DNA from: Serratia sarumanii
GTDB lineage: Bacteria > Pseudomonadota > Gammaproteobacteria > Enterobacterales > Enterobacteriaceae
Assembly: GCF_029962605.1 (NCBI RefSeq)
Contig: NZ_CP124750.1
Location: forward strand, 4,712,001 to 4,776,000
Direction: 5' to 3'
Length of the DNA stretch: 64,000 nucleotides
A model generated the notes under the pieces. That model was not told where the DNA came from, searched no databases, and worked only from the letters and a program-made list of their open reading frames with translations. The translations under genes were made by a program, and so were the position numbers. Below are positions 1 to 12,257 of the stretch, in pieces (positions within the stretch are counted from its first letter, which is position 1; every line of letters starts with the position of its first letter).

Positions 1-2
1 TG

Positions 3-1322
3 TGGGCCGATCTGAAACACCTGGTCACCGAACAGCTTTCCGGCAAGCGCCTGTTCGTGGTGGATACCTTCTGCGGCGCCAACGCCGACTCGCGCCTGAA
101 AGTGCGCTTCATCACCGAGGTGGCCTGGCAGGCGCACTTCGTGAAAAACATGTTCATCCGCCCGAGCGACGAAGAGCTGGCTGACTTCGAGCCGGACTTC
201 GTGGTGATGAACGGCGCCAAATGCACCAACCCGAACTGGCAGCAGCAAGGCTTGAACTCGGAGAACTTCGTCGCCTTCAACCTGACCGAGCGCATGCAGC
301 TGATCGGCGGCACCTGGTACGGCGGCGAAATGAAGAAAGGCATGTTCTCGATGATGAACTACCTGCTGCCGCTGAAAGGCATCGCCTCAATGCACTGCTC
401 GGCCAACGTGGGCGAGAAAGGCGACGTGGCGGTGTTCTTCGGCCTGTCCGGCACCGGCAAAACCACCCTCTCCACCGATCCTAAGCGTCAGCTGATCGGC
501 GATGACGAGCACGGCTGGGACGACGACGGCGTGTTCAACTTCGAAGGCGGCTGCTACGCCAAGACCATCAAGCTGTCTGAAGAAGCCGAGCCGGACATCT
601 ACCACGCCATCAAACGCGACGCGCTGCTGGAAAACGTCACCGTGCTGGCCGACGGCAGCATCGACTTCAACGACGGTTCGAAAACCGAGAATACCCGCGT
701 TTCTTACCCGATCTACCATATCCAGAACATCGTCAAGCCGGTGTCCAAGGCGGGTCACGCCAACAAGGTGATCTTCCTGACCGCCGACGCTTTCGGCGTG
801 CTGCCGCCGGTATCGCGTCTGACCGCCAACCAGACTCAGTACCACTTCCTGTCCGGCTTCACCGCCAAACTGGCCGGCACCGAGCGCGGCGTCACCGAAC
901 CGACGCCAACCTTCTCCGCCTGCTTCGGCGCCGCGTTCCTGTCGCTGCACCCGACGCAGTACGCCGAAGTGCTGGTGAAACGCATGCAGGCCGCCGGCGC
1001 CCAGGCTTACCTGGTCAACACCGGCTGGAACGGTACCGGCAAGCGCATCTCGATCAAAGATACGCGCGGCATCATCGACGCCATCCTGAGCGGTGAAATC
1101 GACAAGGCGGAAACCGTCACCCTGCCGATCTTCGATCTGGCGATGCCGACCGCGCTGCCGGGCGTGAACCCGGAAATCCTCGATCCGCGCAATACCTACG
1201 CCAGCCTCGAGCAGTGGCAGGAAAAAGCGCAGGATCTGGCCGAGCGCTTCATCACCAACTTCGACAAATACACCGACACACCTGCGGGTGCCGCGCTGGT
1301 CAGCGCCGGCCCTAAGCTGTAA
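3..1322 (+). CDS. pckA: Phosphoenolpyruvate carboxykinase (ATP), 5' end cut off by the window
   Basis: Converts oxaloacetate and ATP to PEP, CO2 and ADP, the cytosolic entry to gluconeogenesis. About 439 C-terminal residues are present, and the family is about 540, so roughly 100 residues lie upstream. The P-loop GLSGTGKT and the metal/nucleotide motif DDEHGWDD are intact, as are the conserved [12 protein letters not shown] and [10 protein letters not shown] segments. The reading frame is open from base 3. A hairpin with a T-run follows the stop, so the gene is probably monocistronic at this end. In E. coli it lies directly beside envZ; here a toxin-antitoxin pair separates them. Confidence 0.97.
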   Translation, partial: WADLKHLVTEQLSGKRLFVVDTFCGANADSRLKVRFITEVAWQAHFVKNMFIRPSDEELADFEPDFVVMNGAKCTNPNWQQQGLNSENFVAFNLTERMQLIGGTWYGGEMKKGMFSMMNYLLPLKGIASMHCSANVGEKGDVAVFFGLSGTGKTTLSTDPKRQLIGDDEHGWDDDGVFNFEGGCYAKTIKLSEEAEPDIYHAIKRDALLENVTVLADGSIDFNDGSKTENTRVSYPIYHIQNIVKPVSKAGHANKVIFLTADAFGVLPPVSRLTANQTQYHFLSGFTAKLAGTERGVTEPTPTFSACFGAAFLSLHPTQYAEVLVKRMQAAGAQAYLVNTGWNGTGKRISIKDTRGIIDAILSGEIDKAETVTLPIFDLAMPTALPGVNPEILDPRNTYASLEQWQEKAQDLAERFITNFDKYTDTPAGAALVSAGPKL

Positions 1323-1346
1323 TTCGGTAGCGTTACCTCTTCAGCT

Positions 1347-1374
1347 AAGGCGCGGATCCCGCGCCTTTTTTTAT
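1347..1374 (+). terminator. Rho-independent terminator of pckA
   Basis: Nine-base arms (1347-1355 and 1359-1367) pair around a 3-base loop, with a T-rich tail directly after. It lies 25 bases past the pckA stop. Confidence 0.85.
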
Positions 1375-1448
1375 TTTCAGCGATTGCTTTTTAACCAGCA
1401 AGGCGAGAAAATAAGTCAATGCAATCATTGATAGCAAAGGAGGTTTCA

Positions 1449-1712
1449 ATGGCTACTATCACCGTCAGAAATCTGGACGACGAAATCAAAGAGCTGCTGC
1501 GTATTTCAGCGGCGAAAAACGGCCATTCCATGGAAGAGGAAGCGCGCATGATCCTGAAACAGGCGCTGGTGAAAAAGCCGCCGCGCTATGGATTGGGTAC
1601 CTGGATGCATCAGCACTTCGCCGAATTTGGCGGCGTCGAGCTGGAGATCCCACCGCGTGACGCCGTGCCACCACGCATCGTCACCTTTGATGATGAAGAT
1701 GACAACGCATGA
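1449..1712 (+). CDS. FitA/StbC-like ribbon-helix-helix antitoxin
   Basis: Predicted antitoxin of a type II pair. The N-terminus (MATITVRNLDDEIKELLRI) is the ribbon-helix-helix DNA-binding fold typical of FitA/VapB proteins, followed by the SMEEEARMILKQAL helix. The C-terminal half is acidic (FDDEDDN) and would be the toxin-wrapping tail. The chosen ATG has the ribosome site AAAGGAGG at 1437-1444; an upstream ATG at 1419 has no comparable site. Length is 87 residues. The stop overlaps the toxin start by 4 bases (ATGA), so the two are translationally coupled. Such antitoxins normally repress their own promoter; no operator was identified. Confidence 0.85.
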   Translation: MATITVRNLDDEIKELLRISAAKNGHSMEEEARMILKQALVKKPPRYGLGTWMHQHFAEFGGVELEIPPRDAVPPRIVTFDDEDDNA

Positions 1713-2188
1713 TCATTCTCGACACCAACGTCATTTCAGAAACGCTGCGCCCCAGCCCGTACTACAACGTCATTAACTGGCTAAATGAAAAGGACAATGA
1801 CGATCTCTATCTGAGCGCCATTGTCCTGGCCGAACTGTTCAGCGGCGTCGCCTGCATGCCTGACGGCAAGCGCCAGCGGGATCTCAAGCTCAAATTGGCG
1901 GACGCTCTTGAATTGAAGTTCGAGGGGCAGATATTGCCGTTTGATGGGCTGTGCGCGATGCAATACGCGGAATTGACGGCAAGGAATCGGCTTCTGGGTA
2001 AAGCGATGAGCGTGCCGGATGCCCAAATCGCCGCCACCTGCCTGCATTACGGCGCCGCCCTGGCTACCCGCAATACCAAAGACTTCCTCCACTGCGGCAT
2101 CGAGTTAATCGATCCGTGGCAGGCGCCGACCGGCCGTCGGTTGCATGAGGATGCGGCGGAATACTACGTGATGAGCAGGAAGTCCTGA
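1709..2188 (+). CDS. VapC/FitB-family PIN-domain toxin
   Basis: Predicted Mg-dependent ribonuclease toxin of 159 residues. The PIN fold opens with MIILDTNVISE (Asp5). The other acidic positions are Glu42 (LAELFSG) and Asp104 (VPDAQIAAT), and TRNTKDF near residues 120-126 is the usual C-terminal catalytic segment, so the active site looks intact. It overlaps the antitoxin by 4 bases. FitB-like proteins cut RNA or act with FitA as a DNA-binding complex; the target here cannot be told. The pair sits between pckA and envZ, which are neighbours in E. coli, so it was probably inserted there. Confidence 0.87.
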   Translation: MIILDTNVISETLRPSPYYNVINWLNEKDNDDLYLSAIVLAELFSGVACMPDGKRQRDLKLKLADALELKFEGQILPFDGLCAMQYAELTARNRLLGKAMSVPDAQIAATCLHYGAALATRNTKDFLHCGIELIDPWQAPTGRRLHEDAAEYYVMSRKS

Positions 2189-2222
2189 CGGGGCCGCAAC
2201 GACGCGGCCCGCGCCAAGCGCG

Positions 2223-4309
<2,087 letters not shown>

Positions 4310-4527
4310 GGTATTACTCCCAAAGGCTTTATTGCCTGACTCGAATATTGTTAGAAAACCTTGCCATTTGAGACAGCGTTTAATGGTATGTATTCTAGAC
4401 GAAATTGTTACAAAGCTTATTCTTTTCCCCATTTATCAACAATTTTCAGTGAATGTCGACGGGGGTTCGTCAAAATATCGCCCTTTATCAGCGCAATGTG
4501 GGGCCGCGGCCCAATTTTACGCAATTT

Positions 4528-4560
4528 CGCCACCGGCAAACCGCACGGTGGCGTTTTGAC
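4528..4560. terminator. Stem-loop between cbpM and ompR
   Basis: Eight-base arms (4528-4535 and 4546-4553) enclose a 10-base loop. The T-run (TTTT) is on the plus strand. On the minus strand, the direction of cbpAM transcription, only AAATTG follows, so it would be a weak terminator between cbpM and the ompR promoter region. Confidence 0.4.
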
Positions 4561-4566
4561 GGCGAG

Positions 4567-4872
4567 TCAGGAAGTCTGCAGGAAACGCGCCAGCTGCCGG
4601 CGCAGCTGCCGGTTCTCTTGCTGCAGCGCCTCAACCCGATCGAGCAACGTCAGCGCCATGGCGATCCCCGGCCAATCCAGATCCAGCTCGGCCCGCAGCC
4701 TGCGCGCACGCTGCAGATGGCTCAGCGCCGGGTAGTCGAACTCCCAGCTCGGCTGCGCCGGCTCCAGCGGCACGATCACGCCCAGGCCAACGATCTCGAC
4801 CAGCTCATCCTCTGAAATCTCCACCCGTTGGCACAGTTCCACCACGGTGAAAGTGATCTCTTTCTTCATCAT
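4567..4872 (-). CDS. cbpM: Chaperone modulator CbpM
   Basis: Small specific inhibitor of the DnaJ-like co-chaperone CbpA. The roughly 100-residue product matches CbpM in ITFTVVELCQRVEISEDELVEIVGLGV, RARRLRAELDLDWPGIAMALTLLD and the C-terminal helix ENRQLRRQLARFL. The fold is MerR-like helix-turn-helix without a known DNA role. Several in-frame ATGs exist; MMKKEITFTV is chosen because it lies just after the cbpA stop and matches the family start, and the first ATG (4887) would lie inside cbpA. It follows cbpA by 5 bases and is surely co-transcribed. Confidence 0.93.
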   Translation of the reverse strand: MMKKEITFTVVELCQRVEISEDELVEIVGLGVIVPLEPAQPSWEFDYPALSHLQRARRLRAELDLDWPGIAMALTLLDRVEALQQENRQLRRQLARFLQTS

Positions 4873-4877
4873 GTGCT

Positions 4878-5840
4878 TTACTCCCATTCCGCGCGCGGGT
4901 TGAACGCCGCCTGTTCAGCCAGTTCTCGCCACAGGGCGCTGGCCTTCTCGTTCGGCTTCGGCGGCATCACCACCTTGAGAATGACATACAGGTCACCGGG
5001 CTCTTTCTTGCCCGCCAGCCCCTTGCCCTTGACCCGCAGCCGTTTGCCGCTCTGGCTGCCGGCCGGCACGGTCAACGCGATTTTGCCGGTCAGCGTTGGC
5101 ACCTCAATGCTGGCGCCGAGCGCCGCCTCCCAAGGGGCGAGAGGTGCCACGATGCTCAGGTTGTGGCCGTCAATCTCGAACAGCGGGTGCGGCGCGAGGC
5201 GGATGACCAGATACAGATCGCCGTTCTGGCCGCCGCCCACGCCGGCCACGCCCTGCCCCTTGAGGCGAATGCGCTCGCCGTCGCCCACCCCGGCCGGGAT
5301 TTTCACGTTCAGCGTTTTGCTGGCTTCGCTCACCTGCCGCCCCAGCTCGTCGTACACCGGCAGCTTGTAGGAGATCTCGCGGCTTTGGCCATGCAGCGTT
5401 TCCTCGAGGAACAGCGGCACCTCCATCTCCAGATCCTGGCCGCGGAAGCCATGCCCGCCGTGCGAGTGCGAAGCGGAGCGATGCCCGCCCGCCGCACGCC
5501 CGCCGAACATGCTTTCGAAGAAATCGGAGAAGTCTTGCGCGTCGGCACCGCCGCCGTGCCATGAAGCGCTCTGCTGATAGCCGCCGCGATCGCCGCGCGC
5601 CTGGCGGCCAAAGTTCGGATCGTTGCGGTGCAGCCGGATCTGATCGTACTCGGCGCGGCGCTCTTCGTCCTTCAGCACCTCATAGGCTTCGGCCAGCTCC
5701 TTGAATTTGCTCTCGGCGTCTTCTTCGGTGCTCACGTCAGGGTGATATTTACGCGCCAGCCGGCGGTAGGCCGTTTTGATGGTTTTCAGATCGGCGTTGG
5801 GCTCAACGCCCATCGTTGCGTAGTAATCTTTAAATTCCAT
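4878..5840 (-). CDS. cbpA: Curved DNA-binding protein, DnaJ-like co-chaperone CbpA
   Basis: Co-chaperone of DnaK that also binds curved DNA in the nucleoid. The J domain spans residues 4-70 with the HPD motif (RKYHPDVS) that stimulates DnaK. A Gly- and His-rich linker follows ([14 protein letters not shown]), then two C-terminal substrate-binding beta domains and no DnaJ zinc finger, as in CbpA. At 320 residues it is slightly longer than E. coli CbpA (306), the extra length lying in the linker. It is divergent from greB, with 230 bases between the starts. In E. coli cbpAM lies at a distant locus. Confidence 0.95.
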   Translation of the reverse strand: MEFKDYYATMGVEPNADLKTIKTAYRRLARKYHPDVSTEEDAESKFKELAEAYEVLKDEERRAEYDQIRLHRNDPNFGRQARGDRGGYQQSASWHGGGADAQDFSDFFESMFGGRAAGGHRSASHSHGGHGFRGQDLEMEVPLFLEETLHGQSREISYKLPVYDELGRQVSEASKTLNVKIPAGVGDGERIRLKGQGVAGVGGGQNGDLYLVIRLAPHPLFEIDGHNLSIVAPLAPWEAALGASIEVPTLTGKIALTVPAGSQSGKRLRVKGKGLAGKKEPGDLYVILKVVMPPKPNEKASALWRELAEQAAFNPRAEWE

Positions 5841-6070
5841 GCGGTAATACCTTCAATGTGTTGGGTTGTGCGCCAAAATTCCTTGTCTCTCTCGCCAGAT
5901 ATCCTCCTTTCGTCACATTCCTTTTCCGCTATCGCTAAGCATACTCCCGATTGTTAAAAGCTGCGCAAACTGAATAACAACCGTGCGGCAACGCGCAGGC
6001 CCGCGCGCCATTTCTAAAGCCCCCCGCATTCACGTACACTGTGGCGGTGGCCCCATAAAGATAAATCACC

Positions 6071-6544
6071 ATGAGAACTCAACTGATAACCCGTGAAGGG
6101 TATGACAAGCTCAAGCAAGAGCTGGATTACCTCTGGCGCGAAGAACGCCCCGAGGTGACCAAGAAAGTGACCTGGGCCGCCAGCCTGGGCGACAGAAGCG
6201 AAAACGCCGACTACCAGTACAACAAGAAGCGGCTGCGCGAGATCGACCGCCGCGTCCGCTATCTGACCAAATGCCTGGAGCAATTGAAGATCGTCGATTA
6301 CTCCCCGCAGCAGGAAGGCAAGGTGTTCTTCGGCGCCTGGGTGGAGGTGGAGAACGACGACGGCGAGACCAAACGCTTTCGCATCGTCGGTTACGACGAG
6401 ATCTTCGGCCGCAAGGATTACATCTCCATCGACGCGCCGATGGCGCGCGCCCTGCTGAAAAAAGAGGTCGGCGACGTCGCCACCGTCAATACGCCGCTGG
6501 GCGAGGCGCAGTGGTACGTTAACGAGATAGACTACCCGAAGTAA
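6071..6544 (+). CDS. greB: Transcript cleavage factor GreB
   Basis: Rescues backtracked RNA polymerase by inserting its coiled coil into the secondary channel and stimulating cleavage of the transcript 3' end. The 157-residue protein has the N-terminal coiled coil with the acidic tip [15 protein letters not shown] and the C-terminal FKBP-like domain ([29 protein letters not shown]). [18 protein letters not shown] at the end is typical of GreB rather than GreA. It lies upstream of tex in the same direction with 157 bases between. Confidence 0.97.
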   Translation: MRTQLITREGYDKLKQELDYLWREERPEVTKKVTWAASLGDRSENADYQYNKKRLREIDRRVRYLTKCLEQLKIVDYSPQQEGKVFFGAWVEVENDDGETKRFRIVGYDEIFGRKDYISIDAPMARALLKKEVGDVATVNTPLGEAQWYVNEIDYPK

Positions 6545-6701
6545 GCTTTCAGCTTTTTCCGAACCGCCGCCAACGCCGCCGCCTGCGCAGTTCTCCACGT
6601 GGCGGCCGCGCGGCGGCGGCCCGCTCCACTGGCATTTTCCCCGATCAATCCGTATAACTGTCCCCTGTTTATTCACCGTTCTCAATACAGATACCAGACC
6701 T

Positions 6702-9035
6702 ATGAATGACCCACTGAGCCGCATTATTGCAACAGAACTGCAGGCCCGGCCGGAGCAAGTCGACTCCGCCATCCGTCTGCTGGATGAAGGTAATACCGTG
6801 CCCTTTATTGCACGCTATCGTAAGGAAGTCACCGGGGGCCTGGACGACACCCAACTGCGCCAGCTGGAAACCCGCCTGGGTTATCTGCGTGAACTGGAAG
6901 ATCGTCGTCAGACCATCCTGAAGTCGATCGATGAACAGGGCAAACTGACCGAACAACTGGCGGGGGCGATCAACGCCACGCTGAGCAAGACCGAACTCGA
7001 AGACCTCTACCTGCCGTACAAACCGAAGCGCCGCACCCGCGGCCAGATCGCCATCGAGGCCGGTCTGGAACCGCTGGCGGACGCGCTGTGGCAGGATCCG
7101 CAACAGCAGCCGGAACTGCTGGCTGAACGCTACGTCGACGCCGACAAGGGCGTGGCGGACGTCAAAGCCGCCCTCGACGGCGCGCGCTATATCCTGATGG
7201 AGCGCTTCGCCGAAGATGCCACGCTGCTGGCCAAGGTGCGCGACTACCTGTGGAAAAACGCCCATCTGGTGTCCAAAGTGGTCGAGGGCAAGGAAGAAGA
7301 AGGCGCCAAGTTCCGCGACTATTTCGATCACCACGAACCGATTTCTCAGGTGCCTTCGCACCGCGCGCTGGCGATGTTCCGCGGCCGCAACGAAGGCGTG
7401 CTGCAGCTGGCGCTGAACGCCGATCCGCAGTTTGAGGAAGCGCCGCGCGAAAGCCAGGCGGAGCTGATCATCATCAATCACCTCAACCTGCGCCTGAACA
7501 ACGCCCCGGCCGACGCCTGGCGCAAGGCGGTGGTCAACTGGACCTGGCGCATCAAGGTGTTGCTGCACCTGGAAACCGAGCTGATGGGCACGGTGCGCGA
7601 GCGCGCGGAAGATGAAGCGATCAACGTTTTCGCCCGCAACATGCACGATCTGCTGATGGCCGCGCCGGCCGGCATGCGCGCCACCATGGGCCTCGATCCG
7701 GGCCTGCGCACCGGGGTGAAAGTCGCCGTGGTCGACGCGACTGGCAAGCTGGTCGCCACCGACACCGTCTACCCGCACACCGGGCAAGCGGCCAAAGCCG
7801 CCGCCATCGTCGCGGCGCTGTGCATCAAACATAACGTGGAGCTGGTGGCCATCGGCAACGGCACCGCTTCGCGTGAAACCGAGCGTTTCTATCTCGACCT
7901 GCAAAAGCAATTCGGCGAGGTCCGGGCGCAGAAAGTGATCGTCAGCGAAGCGGGCGCGTCGGTGTATTCCGCGTCAGAACTGGCGGCGCAGGAGTTCCCG
8001 GATCTCGACGTGTCGCTGCGCGGTGCGGTGTCCATCGCCCGTCGTCTGCAGGATCCGCTGGCGGAGCTGGTGAAAATCGACCCGAAATCCATCGGCGTCG
8101 GCCAGTATCAGCACGACGTCAGCCAGAGCCAGCTGGCGAAGAAGCTGGACTCGGTGGTGGAAGACTGCGTGAACGCCGTCGGCGTCGATCTGAACACCGC
8201 GTCGGTGCCGTTGCTGACCCGCGTGGCCGGCCTGACGCGCATGATGGCGCAGAACATCGTCAACTGGCGCGACGAGAACGGCCGCTTCAGCAACCGTGAA
8301 CAGCTGCTGAAAGTCAGCCGCCTGGGGCCGAAGGCCTTCGAACAGTGCGCCGGCTTCCTGCGCATCAACCACGGCGACAACCCGCTGGATGCTTCCACCG
8401 TTCACCCGGAAGCCTACCCGGTGGTGCAGCGCATTCTGGCCGCCACCGAGCAGGCGCTGCAGGACCTGATGGGCAACGCCTCGGCGGTGCGCAGCCTGAA
8501 AGCGGTCGACTTCACCGACGACAAGTTCGGCGTGCCGACGGTCACCGACATCCTGAAAGAGCTGGAGAAGCCGGGCCGCGATCCACGTCCGGAGTTCAAA
8601 ACCGCCACCTTCGCCGAAGGCGTGGAAACCCTCAACGATCTGCAGGTGGGCATGATCCTGGAAGGCTCGGTGACCAACGTCACCAACTTCGGCGCCTTCG
8701 TGGATATCGGCGTGCATCAGGATGGCCTGGTGCACATCTCCTCGCTGGCGGACAAGTTCGTTGAAGATCCGCACACCGTGGTGAAGGCCGGCGACATCGT
8801 CAAAGTGAAGGTGATGGAAGTCGATCTGCAGCGTAAACGCATCGCGCTGAGCATGCGCCTGGATGAGCAGCCGGGCGAAGGTTCACCGCGCCGCGGCGGC
8901 AACGCGCCTGCACAGACGCGCGACCACGCCAACCGTTCGGCGGGCGGCAACAAGGCCAAACCGCGCAACGCGGCGCCGGCCGGCAACAGCGCCATGGGCG
9001 ACGCGCTGGCGGCGGCATTCGGCAAGAAACGCTAA
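6702..9035 (+). CDS. tex: Transcription accessory protein Tex (YhgF)
   Basis: Conserved RNA-binding protein linked to transcription and RNA metabolism. The 777-residue protein has the family order: N-terminal helical bundle and helix-turn-helix, a YqgF/RuvC-like domain beginning near [17 protein letters not shown], a helix-hairpin-helix pair ([22 protein letters not shown] and [17 protein letters not shown]), and an S1 domain near residues 645-725 ([31 protein letters not shown]). A Gly/Ala/Arg-rich tail of about 45 residues ends the protein. A strong terminator follows. Confidence 0.97.
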   Translation: MNDPLSRIIATELQARPEQVDSAIRLLDEGNTVPFIARYRKEVTGGLDDTQLRQLETRLGYLRELEDRRQTILKSIDEQGKLTEQLAGAINATLSKTELEDLYLPYKPKRRTRGQIAIEAGLEPLADALWQDPQQQPELLAERYVDADKGVADVKAALDGARYILMERFAEDATLLAKVRDYLWKNAHLVSKVVEGKEEEGAKFRDYFDHHEPISQVPSHRALAMFRGRNEGVLQLALNADPQFEEAPRESQAELIIINHLNLRLNNAPADAWRKAVVNWTWRIKVLLHLETELMGTVRERAEDEAINVFARNMHDLLMAAPAGMRATMGLDPGLRTGVKVAVVDATGKLVATDTVYPHTGQAAKAAAIVAALCIKHNVELVAIGNGTASRETERFYLDLQKQFGEVRAQKVIVSEAGASVYSASELAAQEFPDLDVSLRGAVSIARRLQDPLAELVKIDPKSIGVGQYQHDVSQSQLAKKLDSVVEDCVNAVGVDLNTASVPLLTRVAGLTRMMAQNIVNWRDENGRFSNREQLLKVSRLGPKAFEQCAGFLRINHGDNPLDASTVHPEAYPVVQRILAATEQALQDLMGNASAVRSLKAVDFTDDKFGVPTVTDILKELEKPGRDPRPEFKTATFAEGVETLNDLQVGMILEGSVTNVTNFGAFVDIGVHQDGLVHISSLADKFVEDPHTVVKAGDIVKVKVMEVDLQRKRIALSMRLDEQPGEGSPRRGGNAPAQTRDHANRSAGGNKAKPRNAAPAGNSAMGDALAAAFGKKR

Positions 9036-9049
9036 GTCAGATCCAACAG

Positions 9050-9074
9050 GGGGCGGAGCCTGCTCCGCCCCTTT
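9050..9074 (+). terminator. Rho-independent terminator of tex
   Basis: Nine GC-rich base pairs (9050-9058 with 9063-9071) around a 4-base loop, followed by TTT, 15 bases after the tex stop. Confidence 0.75.
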
Positions 9075-9644
9075 CTGATGAATAAAACTTGCGGCATTTC
9101 TTGACCCGCCTCAATAAACCGTCATCTTTTTATTTCCCGCGCCTGCGTGACCACCCTCCCATTATTCAGGCAACAACAATCCCTTCTGCAGCCATTTATT
9201 AACAACTTCGTTAACACGCATTTTTCATCTCGCGAATTGTGAGAGAAACACAAATGGTTACCGCTCGCATTACGGCGGAATAATGTTATTGAATTGCCTT
9301 TCGGTGGAAATAAATAAAGGGAAAAAACCATCTATATTTGCAAACAAGAAAACTCGGCTACAAATACGTAACTGATTTAACTCGCCATTCTCATTTGTTC
9401 CCCAGCGCAACCGGTGGTAAAACGTCGTTAATCAAGACAACGCCATCAAAAACTGTCGACGCCATAATAATTGGTTACAATACCCTTACTTTTTGTATTG
9501 AACGCGATAATGATAATTACTATTATTTGCGCTCACTTTATTGCATGACCTTATGGATGAATACCGCCGACGGCGTGGCATTTTCGCCGGCAACGTCCAA
9601 TTATCATCAGCCCGATGCTCATCGGCACCCGGAAGGTTAATCAC
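9075..9644 (+). promoter_or_regulatory. feoABC control region with Fur box
   Basis: This AT-rich stretch of about 570 bases holds no convincing gene. A near-consensus Fur box lies at 9506-9524 (GATAATGATAATTACTATT, 16 of 19 matches to GATAATGATAATCATTATC), about 120 bases before feoA, so ferrous uptake should be repressed by iron. A TTGA-N6-TCAA site with the spacing of an FNR box is at 9101-9114, but it lies over 500 bases from feoA and may be chance. The 100-codon frame at 9338-9640 overlaps the Fur box and has no recognisable similarity. Confidence 0.8.
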
Positions 9645-9869
9645 ATGCAGCTCCAACCTAAACGCACGTATAAGATTGTCGGCTTTTCCGGTGAAATTGC
9701 GCCGGCCTACCGCCAGAAACTGTTATCGCTCGGCATGCTGCCCGGCTCTTCGTTCGACGTGGTGCGCGTCGCACCGCTGGGCGATCCGATAGAAATTAAA
9801 ACTCGCCGCGTCAGCCTGGTGCTGCGCAGGAAGGATCTGGCGCTGCTGCAGCTCGACGGCCAGCCCTGA
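9645..9869 (+). CDS. feoA: Ferrous iron transport protein A
   Basis: Small cytosolic SH3-like partner of the FeoB transporter. The 74-residue product matches E. coli FeoA through [38 protein letters not shown] and [15 protein letters not shown]. The start [14 protein letters not shown] is chosen over an ATG 10 codons upstream because it fits the family length (75). It is the first gene of feoABC, 72 bases before feoB and downstream of the Fur box. Confidence 0.96.
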   Translation: MQLQPKRTYKIVGFSGEIAPAYRQKLLSLGMLPGSSFDVVRVAPLGDPIEIKTRRVSLVLRRKDLALLQLDGQP

Positions 9870-9941
9870 GCCGACGCGCTCTCCGTTTGCCGACGCGCCT
9901 TTGCGCCGGCGCTGTTCTCCTTGAAGACGACACGCTGAACT

Positions 9942-12257
9942 ATGAAAAAACTCACCATCGGCTTAATCGGTAACCCGAACTCCGGCAAAACCACGCTGTT
10001 CAACCAGCTGACCGGCGCACGCCAACGGGTCGGCAACTGGGCGGGCGTGACGGTCGAACGCAAAGAAGGCCATTTCACCACCCCGCAGTCCGACGTACGG
10101 CTGGTCGATTTGCCCGGCACCTACTCCCTGACCACCATTTCAGAGCAAACCTCGCTCGACGAGCAGATCGCCTGCCACTACATTTTGAGCGGCGACGCCG
10201 ATCTGCTGATCAACGTGGTCGACGCCTCCAACCTGGAGCGCAACCTCTACCTGACGCTGCAGCTGCTGGAGCTGGGCATTCCCTGCATCGTGGCGCTGAA
10301 CATGCTCGACATCGCCAAAAGTCAGCATATCGATATCGACGTCGCCGCGCTGTCGGCGCGCCTCGGCTGCCCGGTAGTGCCGATGGTCTCCACCCGCGCC
10401 GACGGCATCGGCGTGCTGAAACAGATGATCGACAATCATCACATCAACGAACAGCAGGCGCTGGTGAACTACCCACCGCTGTTGCTGAAAGCGGTCGCCA
10501 CGCTGAGCGACGCCATGCCGCAAACGCTGCCGGCGGTGCAGCGCCGCTGGCTGGCATTGCAAATGCTGGAAGGCGACATCTACAGTCACCGGCTGGCCGG
10601 CCCCGCCGTCGCGCTGTTGCCTGCGGCTGCCCAGGCGTTGCAACAGCAGCAGCAGGAAGACCCGGCGCTGGTGATCGCCGACGCGCGCTACCAGTCCATC
10701 GCCGCCCTGTGCGATGAGGTCAGCAACTCGCAGCAGGCGATGCCCAACCGCCTGACCGAGCTGCTGGATAAAGTGATCCTCAACCGCTGGCTGGGCGTGC
10801 CGATCTTCCTGCTGGTGATGTACCTGATGTTCCTGCTGGCGATCAACATCGGCGGCGCGCTGCAGCCGATCTTCGATATCGGCTCGGCGGCGATCTTCAT
10901 TCAGGGCATTCAGTGGCTCGGCTACACCCTGCACTTCCCCGACTGGCTGACCGTTTTCCTGGCGCAGGGCGTCGGCGGCGGCATCAATACCGTGCTGCCG
11001 CTGGTGCCGCAGATCGGCATGATGTACCTGTTTCTGTCGTTCCTGGAGGATTCCGGCTACATGGCGCGCGCGGCGTTCGTGATGGATCGCCTGATGCAGG
11101 CGCTCGGGCTGCCGGGCAAATCCTTCGTGCCGCTGATCGTCGGCTTCGGCTGCAATGTGCCGTCCATCATGGGCGCCCGGACGCTGGATGCCCAGCGCGA
11201 GCGCCTGATCACCATCATGATGGCGCCGTTCATGTCCTGCGGCGCCCGTCTGGCGATCTTCGCGGTGTTCGCCGCCGCCTTCTTCGGCCAGGACGGCGCC
11301 GGGGTGGTGTTCTCGCTGTACATGCTCGGCATTGCGGTGGCGATCCTCACCGGCCTGGTGCTCAAATACACCCTCATGCGCGGCGAAGCCTCGCCGTTCG
11401 TGATGGAGCTGCCGGTCTACCATGTGCCGCACCTGAAAAGCCTGCTGCTGCAAACCTGGCAGCGGCTGAAAGGCTTCGTGCTGCGCGCCGGCAAGGTGAT
11501 CGTGGTGGCCAGCATATTCATCGGCGGCCTGAACAGCTTCTCGTTCAGCGGCAAGACGGTCGACAACATCAACGACTCCGCGCTGGCCTCGGTCTCCAGG
11601 GTGCTGACGCCGCTGCTGCAGCCGATGGGCGTCCACAGCGATAACTGGCAGGCCACCGTCGGGCTGGTGACCGGCGCGATGGCGAAGGAAGTGGTGGTCG
11701 GCACGCTGAATACGCTGTACACCGCCGAGCGCATCAACAAAGAGGCGTTCGACGCCGCCAACTTCAACCTGCTCGATGAACTGGGCGGCGCACTGAACGA
11801 AACCTGGGACGGCCTGAAAAACACCTTCAGCCTGAGCGTGCTCTCCAACCCGATCGAAGCCAGCAAGGGCGACGGCGAGATGGGCGTCGGCTCAATGGGC
11901 GTGATGAGCAGCAAATTCGGCTCCGGCATCTCCGCCTACAGTTATCTGATCTTCGTGCTGCTGTATGTGCCTTGCGTCTCGGTGATGGGCGCCATCGCCC
12001 GTGAATCGAGCCGCGGCTGGATGACCTTCTCTATTCTGTGGGGGCTGAACGTGGCCTACTCGCTGGCGACGCTGTTCTATCAGGTGGCCACCTTCAACCA
12101 ACACCCGCAGTACAGCCTGACGGCGATCCTGGCGGTGGTGCTGGTGAATCTGCTGGTGCTGTTCGGCCTGCGCCGGGCGCGCAGCCGCGTCACGGTGCGC
12201 CTGGGCAACGCCACGCCGGCGGCCTGTTGCCAGAGCGCCAAAGGGAGCTGTCACTGA
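9942..12257 (+). CDS. feoB: Ferrous iron permease FeoB
   Basis: Inner-membrane Fe(II) transporter with an N-terminal G-protein domain. GTPase motifs are G1 GNPNSGKT (10-17), G3 DLPGTYSL and G4 NMLD (about 120-123). After a helical spacer domain come two Gate repeats with the conserved cysteine segments VGFGCNVPSIMGAR and FMSCGARLAIF and about 8-10 membrane helices. The 771 residues agree with E. coli (773). The C-terminal tail ends in CCQSAKGSCH. Its TGA shares one base with the feoC ATG. Confidence 0.98.
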   Translation: MKKLTIGLIGNPNSGKTTLFNQLTGARQRVGNWAGVTVERKEGHFTTPQSDVRLVDLPGTYSLTTISEQTSLDEQIACHYILSGDADLLINVVDASNLERNLYLTLQLLELGIPCIVALNMLDIAKSQHIDIDVAALSARLGCPVVPMVSTRADGIGVLKQMIDNHHINEQQALVNYPPLLLKAVATLSDAMPQTLPAVQRRWLALQMLEGDIYSHRLAGPAVALLPAAAQALQQQQQEDPALVIADARYQSIAALCDEVSNSQQAMPNRLTELLDKVILNRWLGVPIFLLVMYLMFLLAINIGGALQPIFDIGSAAIFIQGIQWLGYTLHFPDWLTVFLAQGVGGGINTVLPLVPQIGMMYLFLSFLEDSGYMARAAFVMDRLMQALGLPGKSFVPLIVGFGCNVPSIMGARTLDAQRERLITIMMAPFMSCGARLAIFAVFAAAFFGQDGAGVVFSLYMLGIAVAILTGLVLKYTLMRGEASPFVMELPVYHVPHLKSLLLQTWQRLKGFVLRAGKVIVVASIFIGGLNSFSFSGKTVDNINDSALASVSRVLTPLLQPMGVHSDNWQATVGLVTGAMAKEVVVGTLNTLYTAERINKEAFDAANFNLLDELGGALNETWDGLKNTFSLSVLSNPIEASKGDGEMGVGSMGVMSSKFGSGISAYSYLIFVLLYVPCVSVMGAIARESSRGWMTFSILWGLNVAYSLATLFYQVATFNQHPQYSLTAILAVVLVNLLVLFGLRRARSRVTVRLGNATPAACCQSAKGSCH

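Noticed and set aside
6669..7910. 413-residue open frame antisense to tex
   Set aside because: Composition-driven shadow; tex has intact domains in this interval.
9338..9640. 100-residue frame in the feoA upstream region
   Set aside because: It reads through the Fur box and shows no similarity I recognise or plausible start context.
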